DNA of 64,000 bases, from assembly GCA_951230915.1 (NCBI GenBank), contig OX579637.1, positions 3,038,001 to 3,102,000 of the forward strand, in the 5' to 3' direction. The notes under the pieces are model-generated. The model was not told the origin of the DNA. It saw only the letters and a program-made list of their open reading frames with translations, and made no database searches. Shown here piece by piece: positions 35,601 through 46,418 of this stretch (position 1 is its first letter; every line of letters starts with the position of its first letter). A program made the position numbers and the translations under genes. The DNA is from Antitrichia curtipendula (Eukaryota > Streptophyta > Bryopsida > Hypnales > Leucodontaceae).

Positions 35601-37207
35601 TATACAACTTTCTTAAATTTACTTTCAAGCTCACATTCATGACATTTGATGTATGCTGCCACTAAACTACACCTCCGGTTTAATTCCCATTTCATTTTTA
35701 TTCACATGTGGGTGGATTTAATGCTACACACAAATTCAAAATTTTCAAGCATTCTAATACTTGAGGGTGTTTACAACTTATAGAACTTTCTTCAAGTCCC
35801 TTTCAATCTCAAATTCTATGACATTTGATGTGGGCCGCCACTAAACTACACGTCCGGTTTAATTCCCATTTGTTTCTTATTCACGTGTGGGTGGATTTAA
35901 TGCTACAAACAAACTAAATATTTTTGTGCATTCTAATACTTGAGGGTATTTACAACTTACACAACTTTCTTCAAGTCACTGTCAAACTCAAATTCTATGA
36001 CACTTGATGTGGGCCGCCACTAAATTACACGTCCGATTAAGTTCCCATTTGATTTTTATTCACATGTGGGTGGATTTAATCCTATACACAAACTAAATAA
36101 TTTCATGCATTGTAATACTTGACGGTGTTTACAGTTTACACAACTTTATTCAAGTCACTGTCAAACTCAAAATATATGACATTTGTAGTGGCCGCCACTA
36201 AGCTACACCTCCGATTTAATTCCCATTTGTTTTTTATTCACATGTAGGTGGATTTATTGCTACATACAAATTCAAAATTTTTGTGCATTCTAATACTTGA
36301 GGGTATTTACAACTTATACAACTTTCTTCAAGTACCTTTCAAACTCAAACTCTATGACATTTGATGTGAGCTGCCACTAAACTACTCGTCCGGTTTAATT
36401 CCCATTTGTTTTTTATTCACGTGCAAGTAGATTTAATCCTATACACAAACTAAATAATTTCGTGCATTGTAATAGTTGACGATGTTTACAACGTACAAAA
36501 CTTTATCCAAGTCACTTTGAAACTCAAAATCTATGACATTTGATGTGGGCCGCCACTATACTACACGTCCGGTTTAATTCGCAATTCATTTTTATTCACA
36601 TGTGGGGTGGATTTAATGCTATACACAAATTCAATATATTCGTGCATTCTAATACTTGAGTGTATTTACAACTTACACAACTTCCTTTAAGTCGCTTTCA
36701 AACTCAAATTAGATGACACTTGATGTGGGCCGCCACTAAACTACATGTCCGGTTTAATTCCCATCTGTTTTTTATTCACGTGTGGTTGGATTTAATGCTA
36801 CACACAAGTTTAAAATTTTTATGCATCCTAATACCTGAGGGTGTTTACAACTTATACAACTTCCTTCAAGTCGCTTTCAAACTCAAATTCTATGACATTT
36901 GATGTGGGCCGCCACTAAACTACACGTTCGGTTTAATCCCCATCTGTTTTTTATTCACATGTCGGTGGATTTAATGCTACACACAACTTAAATATTTTTG
37001 TGCCTTCTAATATTTGAGGGTGTTTACAACTTACACAACTTTCTTCAAGTCACTTTAAAACTCAAACTCTATGACATTTGATGTGGGCCGCCACTAAACT
37101 ACACGTCTGGTTTAATTCCCATTTGTTTTTTAATCACGTGCGGGTGGATGAAATGCTACACACAATTTAAATATTTTCGTGCATTCTAATACTTGAAGGT
37201 GTTTACT
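32685..37207 (+). repeat. ~178-bp tandem satellite, block 3, with dimer and 8-mer higher-order repeats
   Basis: About 25 monomers, same family and orientation as blocks 1 and 2 but with its own variants (tatacacaaactaaataa, cttgacggtgtttacag). Two-monomer units starting 'ttgatgtggggccgcc' at about 34,570 and 34,930 are nearly identical. A distinctive monomer with 'ccactatactaca.gtgcgg' recurs 1,433 bp apart (34,028 and 35,461), equal to eight monomers. The block ends at about 37,207, where hAT copy 1 starts. Confidence 0.95.
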
Positions 37208-39600
37208 GTATACTAATCTTCTTGTTTTGTTTGCAGGAGTAAACAGGAAAACCAATCTTCTTATTTTCTTTACAGGAGTAGGTAGAAGAGAGCAGATAAG
37301 AGCAATGGGAGGAGGAAGATAATATTGGAAACCTTGGTACACACTAAGAACAGGTGGAAAAGTTTCATGCAAGTTTTGCAAAACTGTGCTAATTTATCGA
37401 ATGGATTGTTTGCTTTTCCATTTGGGGTACAGATGAAATGACAACCTCCCTGGAGTGAGAGCGTGCAATAAAGCCAGTGCGGCGGTGAAGTTAATGTTTT
37501 TTACTTGTGGAGGGCATATACCTGCGGTTGCCCCTAGATAAATGTAGGCAACGTGGAAGTGACATCACCATCAACGACACGACCAAGTGGAGTACGTGGT
37601 GAGCGAGAGCATGATGCCTCAGATTCAACAAATGATGGAGGGGAATACACTGGAGGCCAAAGCTTGCAAGTACGATCATCGGAGGCGCCCAATTCTAGTT
37701 CGACCCACAGTCGGGCGATGAGGCAATTATCTGTACAAGAAGGAATGAACACATCAAACAAGCAAGTACTAAACAAGAAGTGGGCTAAGTTTTTCTATGA
37801 AGCCAATATACCATTCAATGGAGTGAAGCATCCTGCTTTTTTGGGATGCAACGAAATCAACATCAGAATTGAGAGTTGGCTACAAACCTCCAGCATACCA
37901 TGTACTTCGTACAAAGCTCATAAAATCTACAAAAGACGAAGTGGCAGCAATTTTAGTAGAGAAGACGAGGGCACCAATCTACAAGTATGGCGTTACAATA
38001 TGCTTCGATGGATGGGACAACGTTACACATCGACCATTGATGAATGTCATGTTGGCATGTACAAGTGGAGAGGTATTTCTTGGATTGATAGACACAACAG
38101 GCGAATGCAAAGATGCTTCTTATTCATTGGAACGATGGTATGCAATTACCGCGATCAATGATTTCTACAATCATTGGGACATGCCTAGGATAGATTTGCA
38201 TTACGCAGGGGCTCTATTGAATCCTTTTTTGCTTGACGAAGTCATGCTAATGGATGATGAGGAAGCAAGAGAAGCCATATTGAGAGTTTTGCGCAAATTG
38301 GCTATTGGAGATCAAGCATTTGCTTCTGCTTTGTCTGAGTACCAAGCATTTTGAGATTGTCGAGGCATTTTTGGTGGACTTCCTGATGTAAACACCTTAA
38401 ATTTAGAGCCTCACAAATGGTGGGACCTTCTCGGAGCCGGTGCTTGTATACTTGACCCAATTGCCAAAAAGATCCTCGCACAAGTGTGTTCTGCATCGTC
38501 GTGTGAACGCAATTGGAGCATGTATTCATTTGTCCACAACAAATCCCACAACAAATTGACATCAAAGCATGCTGAGGAATTGGTTTACATTCATATCAAT
38601 TCTAAGACTCTTCGAGAGAGGGCTGCAGCAAATCCGACAAGGTGGTACACCGAGAACATGATGTTAGAAGATTCCATGACAGATGAATCTAATGGGCTAG
38701 ACCATGGTTCGGTTCTCTCTGACCTCAATGATGATGATTCAGATGATAGGTCCAATGATGGCAATGATCCATCGTTTAATAGATTTGGTGGGGCAAGAGG
38801 AGTGCGTCCTCTAATTGATGCATCCGTATTTGACTTTTAAGAGAGGGATAATAACAACAATGACCACGAGGGACATGAAAGAAGTCCACCACGAATGCCA
38901 CAAACATAGAATGCTGGGCGAAGTGGGGGAAACACAAATGAGGACATTGTGGTACCGAGACCACTAAGTCCAGAACCTATGGATGTACAAGTTGATGCCA
39001 CTATAGAAAGACATGGTACTGGTGCTCAAAGAGGATATAAACAAGACATAGTAGTACCACAGTCTTTGTCCATGAGAAGCCCTCGTGGAGAAGGATCCCC
39101 TTATAGTAGAGAATTAGATGTGCCCCCTCCAAATTGAGCCTCGATTGCACTACAACGTCAAATGCCAGTATTGGATAATCTACGAATCCAAAGTTCATCA
39201 AGATTGTCTAGTTCCGAAGTTCGTCTCCACGAACCAACTTCATCGATAGGTACATGATTGGCTAGCATCGGCCGGACTTTGAATGTGTCAGAGCGTACAA
39301 CTCCAAACCAAACTTCATTGTGCCCACTTGCACGTTCCAACACTCAATCTAAGCATCCATGACAAGAAGGTACTACCAGTGAACGTGTGAGTAGGAGAAC
39401 ACGTAGAAGGCTGAAGAGGGAAGAAGCAGCAATCCAACCATTTCAAGAGAATTTATGCTAGGAGGGCCCAATACAGATGGTGTTATAGACGCAATGGGCC
39501 AACGACCTCTTTGGACATTGTCTTTTATAGTTCATCCACAGCAAAACCGCAATTCAAATGCATCCAGTGAAAATCGTCAAACCGCAATTCAAATGCGTCC
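37208..39600 (+). mobile_element. hAT transposon copy 1, internally deleted, 3'-truncated
   Basis: Inserted at the end of the satellite (..gaaggtgtttac then a new sequence with TTTGCAG acceptor-like sites). It carries the transposase remnant at 37304-38840 plus a 3' region homologous to copy 2 (49.2-52.2 kb) up to about 39,580. Compared with copy 2 it lacks about 630 bp in the middle of the transposase gene. Terminal inverted repeats and target duplication were not identified. Confidence 0.75.
37304..39600 (+). pseudogene. hAT transposase pseudogene (BED finger, DUF659, hATC)
   Basis: Start ATG 37304 (MGGGR). The BED zinc finger is visible as CKFC..HLGYR..C, with TGA replacing the CGA Arg codon that copy 2 retains. 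Then come the linker NKQVLNKKWAKFFYEANIPF and a frameshift (one extra G) near 37,850. DUF659 follows (SRVGYKPP region to TICFDGWDN..MLACTSGEVFLG). The frame then jumps from ECKDASY straight to SLERWYA, an internal deletion of about 630 bp relative to copy 2. hATC dimerisation follows (WWDLLGAGA..SASSCERNWSMYSF..LTSKHAEELVYIH). Further stops are TGA at about 38,352 (AGA in copy 2) and TAA at 38,838 (GAA in copy 2). It cannot encode an active transposase but could be mobilised by one. Confidence 0.85.
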
Positions 39601-39949
39601 AATCAAAAAACTTTTGAAAACTTTTTTATAAGAATGATAACATAGAATGATAGATAAACTTATGAGTTTATTTATAATACAATTTCTATTCCAATCAGTG
39701 TCTAAGAGCAAAGGGTATGCCACAATAACCTCAAACAGAGGAGATTGGGACACCGGGCAGTCCAGGACTCCGGGTAGACAAAAAAATCCACAAAAAAATG
39801 AAATACAAATTTGTATATTTTTTGCCAATTGGATTATATTTTCTTTTAAATGGGAGGCTTTCATTCATCCCATTTGGATTAGGAATGGAAAAGTTATGGG
39901 TTTTTTGTGGAGCGGGCAATCCTAGCAACTTCTTAAAATAAATTTGATT

Positions 39950-40065
39950 CTTTCACTTCAAATGCTAATAACTTTCAATCCATACGGTCAAACATTACAA
40001 ATTTTTTATCACGTCATCTAAACCAAGTGTAGAACAAGATCCTTTGGTTCGATTTTAAAAAAATG
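39950..40065 (+). repeat. Dispersed repeat, copy a
   Basis: 'aaatgctaataactttcaat' followed by 'cggtcaaac..ttttta.cacg' matches 48,795-48,890 in the same orientation although the neighbouring hAT copies are in opposite orientation, so this repeat is independent of the hAT elements. The rest of 39,600-40,400 is AT-rich without a supported gene. Confidence 0.55.
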
Positions 40066-40408
40066 GAAACTTTAATTCATAAGTGAACATAGCAAAAGTG
40101 GTGGTTTAGGGTGTTTTGGGCCAAAAAATGGACTTTAGGGCTTCACCAAAAATAAAATAGAACACTCTTTTACCTACCATCTAAGCATACAAGCTTCTTC
40201 TATACTATTACAAAAAGGTCCAATAGATTACAAAAATTGACAAAGGCGAAGCAACAATACACGAGGTGGAAAGAAAACGATAAATGTACATATTTTATAA
40301 ATCCGTTGAAGTACATGATAAACTAATAAAGGCTTTACATAATTACATACGTTCACTTTGTACAACTTCCGGTATTTAATTCTATACATCTTTCTAGTTA
40401 TACACAAT

Positions 40409-42159
40409 CTAATCTACATCTTCGATTACAACGCCGCGTGCTATGCTATTTCTCAAAAATTGCTGCAGTTCTTGTTGCGATTGCAAAGTCCTCAGAAGCT
40501 GGAGTGCTTCTATATCGTATCTATTATGTAAGTGGGAAAAAATGTCATTCACGAGGACTGGCTCATGGAAGGTATTGTCTGCAATGTACGCCATTTCTTC
40601 CTCATAGCCCAATTCCCCTTCAAATCCGACTGGCTGGCCTTGACAGTTAAACATGATGCGTTGTGGATGTGGTGCACGCACAAAAATTAAGCGGTCTGGG
40701 TCTCAATGTCCACCGGCAATCTGACCAAAATATAGTCGACGCCCTGGATCACTGTCTCCAAACACCCTCCTGATCACCTCTGTCACTTGGGCGTCACTTG
40801 TCCATGATATGTCAATCACCGTTCCTGCCGGGGAGTGTCGGTTGTCGTGGCCCCACTTCCAAAGCCATGTCATGTCGGACCTCCAATGTACTCTATTACC
40901 GATGCCCGGTAAATTTTCTTCATTGTGCTCGTAATGTTCAGGCATGTGGTCTTGAAGGCCAAACGTTTTGTACAGTCGTGCATGCAATGGAGCCCTGCAT
41001 TGCGCACATCTCTTTCTGGTGACCATGTGTGGAATAAGACACACGGGGTGGTATAGATGGCCACATGTACCAAGATTCCATCCACCCTTGGGGCCAAATG
41101 GTTGTTGGCACATTATACATGTTGTTCCATCTTGTACAAAATCTGGAACAGAAGGCCACACTAGTGGCGTAATGCCATCGTGGTTGGGTGGCCCGTACCG
41201 TTGACGATCGATATTATATTGGAATTCCAAGTCTGGACGGGCATTCCAATCGATGCTTGAATTCTCCCTATACACTGGCAAATCATCGGTGAACATTTCT
41301 GCCACCCGAGGCCACGAGGTCAAGCCAAAATAACGTTGACCGCCATCATTGAATTCTGCAGCCACTCTCCTCACTTCACATTGCATTTGCTCAGCCTCGT
41401 TTAGCGCTAAGCTGCGTGTCAACTTCATGTTGCACAATTGAAGTAGCATCTGCTCCTTCTGAGGATTTTGGACCAACCGCATATTTTCAGCACTCAATGT
41501 GGTCATGGTCTGCTCCAAGGCTGTTCGAGCTGCAATCAGCACCACCACCTCTGCCTCGGCATTGTTGGCACGAAGTTCCAAAGCGCGCATGGCGTTTGTT
41601 AATTCTTCCATGTTTGTGCGAGTACTTCCAAGCTCTGCTTCAACTCGCTCAGCACGTGCACGCTAAATAAATAATGTAGCACTTTCTGCACTTGGAAAAG
41701 TGGATCGTGATCGCAGCACAAACTCAGATGTATTGCTCGGGCCTGGTGTGTCTTCATCTGCACCGTATGTAGCACGTTCCACTACAAGATCGAGTGGTGG
41801 AACTGAGTCTGTGCTGACCCGCCTTTCACGCTCTACGAGCTCGGCTTCACGTGCGATGAGACGTGCGATGGAACTGAGTCTGTGCTGAGTCGAGTGGTGG
41901 AACTGAGTCTGTGCGGATGTTGGCACTGGTCAATATTTACCACGCCAGATTTCAGGTGCACCTCGTATCGGTCATGTGGCCAATGGCGGTTGATGTGGGT
42001 CCAATCTATATATTGCCGACATGTCACTCTTGTCCATGGGCCATTTGCCTCCACCCACCCAGGCTTTGCCATAATCGCTTCGGCATTAAGTGTGCCCCAA
42101 TCCAAGGTTGCTCTGTTTCCTCTCTTCCTTCTATCTGGGGGTTCACCTGCAGGTACCAA
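40409..42159 (-). CDS. Coiled-coil RING-H2 protein 3, in-frame TAG and TGA
   Basis: One frame runs from about 41,926 to TAG at 40409 with TAG 41663-41665 and TGA 40703-40705 inside and no indel. An upstream exon or frame (about 42,120-41,930) has a Trp-rich conserved block (WVEANGPWTRVTCRQYIDWT). Layout: Arg/Glu-rich coiled coil (LIAREAELVERERR), then a long coiled coil (RANNAEAEVVVLIAARTALE..), a linker with SIDWNARPDLEFQYN, and a canonical RING-H2: CIMC..CGHLYHPVC..CAQC with C-x2-C at the end. Then RLYKTFGL, matching the F..FG motif after the RING in genes 1 and 2. The C-terminus (LQLLRTLQSQQELQQFL) is helical. It is probably an E3 ligase-type protein or its recent pseudogene. Near 41,790-41,910 the motif 'gtggaactgagtctgtgc' is triplicated, which may explain the frame change. 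Confidence 0.6.
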
Positions 42160-42224
42160 ACCTCCTGGGGTTCACCTGCAGGTACCAAACCTCCTGGGGG
42201 TCACCTCCAGGTCCCAAACCTCCT
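42135..42224 (+). repeat. ~29-bp tandem repeat, three copies
   Basis: Three units of the form 'ggggttcacctgcaggtacc..aaacctcct'; the third has decayed (ctccaggtccc). It lies at the 5' side of RING gene 3. Confidence 0.85.
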
Positions 42225-42529
42225 GCTACATCCTCTGCGTCCATTCTTGATACCTGGAAAATGACACACACGATACTGTAAGCAAATACAATGACAATTT
42301 GCTTTGCCTTCTGTTGCTTGAAGGCAACTGAAATGTGGCAAAACAATGTCAAATGTATAATACTTCCCCTCAAATTGCAGTGCAAAGCTTTCTCAAGTTT
42401 GGACAGTGCAACTCAAAAGAGGAAGCAGGTGAACTGTCAAAAAATGGTCACTTATACCCCCCCAATTACCGACCCGATTACGTAGGGTAATTAACATAAC
42501 ATCAGCCCGTCCCCCCCCGAATCCAGACC

Positions 42530-42985
42530 GTCCAGGGCGTGGGACGGCCCTGGAATGGATGGCCGATACGTCCACAGAGGTCCGACACAGGGTTGGAACG
42601 CCGTCAACAGGTTTAGGGCGCCGTCGACAGGTTCGGGAAATAATTACACCGCCACCCGAGAGTTAGACGGACGGATTTTCCATCCTCTTGACGGTCTACC
42701 TGTCCCGTCGACGGCCTGCCCGTACCCTTGACGGAATACCCGTCCCCTCCACAGAATACCCATCTCCTGGACGAAATACCCGTCTTCTCGACGGAATACT
42801 TGTCTCTTGGACGGCATACCCGTCTCCTCGACGGGTATACCCGTCCCCTGGACGGCCTACCCGTCTCTTGGATGGAAAGGCCGTCCAAAAGGACGAGGTG
42901 CCCGTCTCCTCGACGACCTGTCCCTGGTCGGGAATGGCCCGCCCATCCAAGAGACGGCCTGCCGAACGTCCTGGACGGCCCTTTA
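42530..42985. repeat. GACGG/CCGTC palindromic minisatellite, array 1
   Basis: About 20 degenerate units of 20-21 bp of the type GACGG-aatac-CCGTC-tcctc. CCGTC and GACGG are complementary and sit 5-6 bases apart, so each unit can fold into a 5-bp-stem hairpin. The array is GC-rich inside AT-rich DNA. Sequence of the same type recurs at 45,780-46,100 and 52,490-53,030. Confidence 0.9.
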
Positions 42986-45770
42986 AAAATTTTATTTTTA
43001 TTTTTTTGAAAATTGATTTTTATTCGAAGTTTCGACAAAATCACATCAAATAGAAAATTCATTTTCAAATTTTCAAATTTTCACCATGTGTATTAGGTAA
43101 ACCTGCCTATGACAGGCAAACCACCCATGACAGGCACCTACTGACCCCCCCATTACAGTCTTTTATCAATCTATGAGAAACTTTTTCTTAAAAATGGGAT
43201 GAAGACTGCATAAGGTTGATTTGTAGTTGTTATCAAAGCCTTGGAATATGGTTATGAAGTTATTAGTAACTGTTATGAACACGTACACCAATCTAGTCTA
43301 AAACTGGTAGTAAAAAGTAGTTTTTTTATTTCTTCATGTCATGTCCATGTTAGAAAGTCTTGTAGCCATCTTAGAAAATATTATGATTGTTTTAGGTGGG
43401 AAGATGACCATCATGGAAACAATTTTCTGCTAATTTGGGGTAGTCTACAGACTCTTTGGTGCTTATTGGATAGTACATTTCAAAAATTCACAAAAAATTC
43501 ATATTTAATCCAAAAAATAAAATTCCAGTTGCGTTCTTCATTTCTCACATGTGTCTTTGTATGGAAAAAATTTGATTATTTTTGCTAATGGCAATACAAC
43601 AAATCAGTCATTCTGCTTGTCATAGGCAGATTTACCTTATATCACAAGGATAATGACATTAGAATCCATCATAGCGTAAACTTAATTTCCATTTCATGAT
43701 TTGTTTAGAATGTACTGAATGTAATAGACATTAAAAACACATTTGAAGTGCAAATTGCAATAATGAAGTTTCAATTTAGGTTCGTGTTGGGGGATTTTAC
43801 ATAAAATAGGAACTAGAGATAATGAATTTTTGTTTGATAGTTAGACTCAAACTTAGAAAATATCAATTTGGGGGAGAAATTTCAGATTTAGAGTAAGGAG
43901 CAACAAATTCCTAAAATACACTAAAGTAGCATTTTTTTTTCCCCTAAACTCTTAGTTACGTGGAGGCAAATATTGGAAAGACTACAAAATCATTTGGATA
44001 CACTTTGTAATTCAACATGGAAGGTCCCCCAAAAATGAAATGAACGCTTCCACAATCTTTCCATCTCATTGAAGTGATTGAATTGCCATCAAATTGGCAC
44101 TAAATGATGCCGTTGGGCGTTCAGAGATTGAAGTTTATTGTAAATATCTTGCAATCTACAATTCTACATAGGCAAAGTTTGCAAAATTTCTTCCAGTCAA
44201 TTGAACACTAGTCTAGTACTCTAGTATGAGATCTTACATACTACAAGTAGATGTGCACCTTAAAGGCCTAAAGTCCTAAACACATTCATTTTTCTTTTTT
44301 ACATTCTTTGCTATAGAAATGGCAAATTATTTCAGATTTAGGATGGAAAAGAGGCCTTGGGACTTTAGTCAGTTTAGTGGTTAACATACGGTACTACATA
44401 AGCAATTAATAAACAATCCATATGAAAAACTATAATAATTCACCGCTAGTTGCTTTATAATTTAGAAGCCATAAAAAAAATATAGAGACCACAAAAATGT
44501 GAAGTTCATGTACTCAATGTTGCATTTCAATTTTATTACACCAATCCACTCTTATTTGCTATAGTTACATAAACTTGAACATCAAATACTCTTAAAATTG
44601 CAACAATGAAGAGGATTTAGGGTTTAGGGTTTAGGGTTTGGGATTTAGGGTATTGGCCTATAGGATTTACTTTAAAAACTAGCATGGACTAGAAACTACG
44701 AAAAATGTCCTTCCTTTTTTTAGTTGGCATTACAAGTGCAAAACTTAATCGAGATGTAGTCTTTGAAGTTTGAATTGGAAAAAAATAGATTAATGATTTA
44801 AAATCAAAGTTTTATAAAACATATTGAAGACACCAAAAAACGGCATAACAATATCTTTAAAAGGTAAAACATTCTTAAGTTTAGATGTATAGGGCTACAT
44901 TCATTTTCTGTAATGTATGAATGGAAAGCCAAAACAATGTTTTACATGAATCAATGATATGCATATGACATATGTTGTTTAGGAGGTCTTTCACTTATTT
45001 CATAATTAACCATTTCAGAGTTTTAATCTTACTACCTTTAACTGGAGCATTTAGAGGGTGGTTTTTGTCTTGGTCTTTGTATATTTGATCCGGGCTTAGT
45101 AAGTTATTGAATGTTTGTACGTTTGAGACTTTGAGTTGAGTATAATAGTGTAGGCAGGGTTTAAAATTCAACAAAATACTAAATTGTTAGGTGCACTTAT
45201 ATGCAGGGAAGGATGGAATCAAAATACAATAATCCCAAAGGTGAAATTGTTCTACATATAATTGATAAAATTCATTTGAATTCAAATTTGAGCCCTACAG
45301 AATATAAATTATTTTAAGGGATTGCGAGATTCTGGGATTTTTTTAATAAAAACATTGCCCAATGCCAACGACTTTCGTGAAAATGGGTGCAATTAGAATG
45401 AATCAAATGTTAACATGAACATCCAAATAGAACATTCTAGGACCGACATTAAAAAGTTTTCAATTTGACCTTCTATGGTTTTTTCTATGTTTCTTCCATT
45501 ATTTACGTGCAACAAAATAGAATTCCATTCTAAATGAGCAATAAACCTTGTTTTTTGAGCATTTTGAATGTCATCCCTAGTATTTATTTGTCCTCTAATT
45601 GAAACAAATGTGAACATTAAGTTAGCACTCTTAAACTATCCGCCACCGTAGACTAATGCCCGATTGAGAGGGAGGACACCTGTCCTGACAAGTCCGAGAG
45701 TGCCAAACCACATAAATGAAAAATTCTCCGAACAAGGATTAGAAATGAATTACACTCGGCCAGCACTGTT
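42986..45770. other. AT-rich gene-free stretch
   Basis: About 2.8 kb of AT-rich DNA with many homopolymer A/T runs. Short frames (for example 43241-43588) lack domain or codon evidence. Two 'tgacaggca' pairs near 43,108-43,130 are the only local repeats noticed apart from the telomere-like tract at 44.6 kb. Confidence 0.5.
44612..44650 (+). repeat. Short interstitial TTTAGGG tract
   Basis: About five TTTAGGG-like units, one degenerate (TTTGGGA). Same unit as at 28.3 kb. Confidence 0.75.
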
Positions 45771-45777
45771 TTGAATG

Positions 45778-46100
45778 GCTCGCTCGACGACCTTCCCGCC
45801 CTCTCGACGGCCTTCCCGTCTCTCGAAAGTCACCCCGTCCTCTCGACGGCCAGTCTGTGGGCTGGACGGCTTGGCCCCTTGGACGGCTAGTCCGCGGGCT
45901 GGACGGCCTTCCCGTCCTCAGGCCAAGCAGTCCGCAGGCTGGACGGCCTTCCCGTCCTCTCGACGGCCAGTCCGCGGGCTGGACGGCTTGGCCCTCTGGA
46001 CGACTTGTCACCTTGGACGGCCTTCCCGTCCTCTAGACGCCCTGGACGGCCCTGGACGCTCTGTCCGTCCTCTCGACGGCCTGTCCGTCGACGTGAAAGA
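45778..46100. repeat. GACGG/CCGTC palindromic minisatellite, array 2
   Basis: Units such as GACGGCCTTCCCGTCCTCTC, about 20 bp, many with the CCGTC-N5-GACGG palindrome, mixed with 'gtccgcgggctggacgg' variants. It ends about 110 bp before the TATA box of the kinase gene. Confidence 0.9.
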
Positions 46101-46112
46101 TTGGAGTGGATT

Positions 46113-46184
46113 GACCCCCTCGCTTGGCCTTACCAGGGGTGCATGTAAAAAAAAGCCCTCTATTTTTGGCCGAGCGAGGGGGTC
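46113..46184. promoter_or_regulatory. 17-bp inverted repeat upstream of a TATA box
   Basis: GACCCCCTCGCTTGGCC at 46113-46129 and its near-perfect complement at 46168-46184 (one mismatch) enclose a 38-base loop. A TATATAAG box follows at 46211-46218. It could be a protein-binding dyad or the remains of a small element; role inferred from position. Confidence 0.55.
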
Positions 46185-46210
46185 AGTTCACCCCGGCCAC
46201 GTGAAATGGG

Positions 46211-46218
46211 TATATAAG
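46211..46218 (+). promoter_or_regulatory. TATA box of the kinase gene
   Basis: TATATAAG about 200 bp before ATG 46419, directly after the inverted repeat. Confidence 0.5.
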
Positions 46219-46418
46219 ACTGTTTTTAGGGTACTTTTGCCATAGTCTCTCCTGCTCTAACAATGCTCTCTTGTCTTGGATTGGTTGCAGTCCTTGCTTG
46301 CAAACGCGGGTGCTGGGTAGAGGCTGTTTTGAGGAATAAGGGGGCCGGTTTTTCACTTTGTGGAAGCCGAATTCCTAATTCCTTTCATTTTGATTATTTG
46401 TTACTTGTTACTGTCACG

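Noticed and set aside
41700..42250. Plus-strand frames opposite RING gene 3
   Set aside because: Shadows of the minus-strand coding sequence, lacking domain signs.
42613..43068. Open frames in the GACGG arrays (also 45775-46245 and 52462-52899)
   Set aside because: Repetitive Gly/Arg/Pro/Ser peptides appear in several frames and both strands; this follows from stop-poor GC-rich repeats, not from coding.
43241..43588. 115-residue frame in AT-rich DNA
   Set aside because: Composition matches the non-coding surroundings; no motif, splice sites or paralogue.
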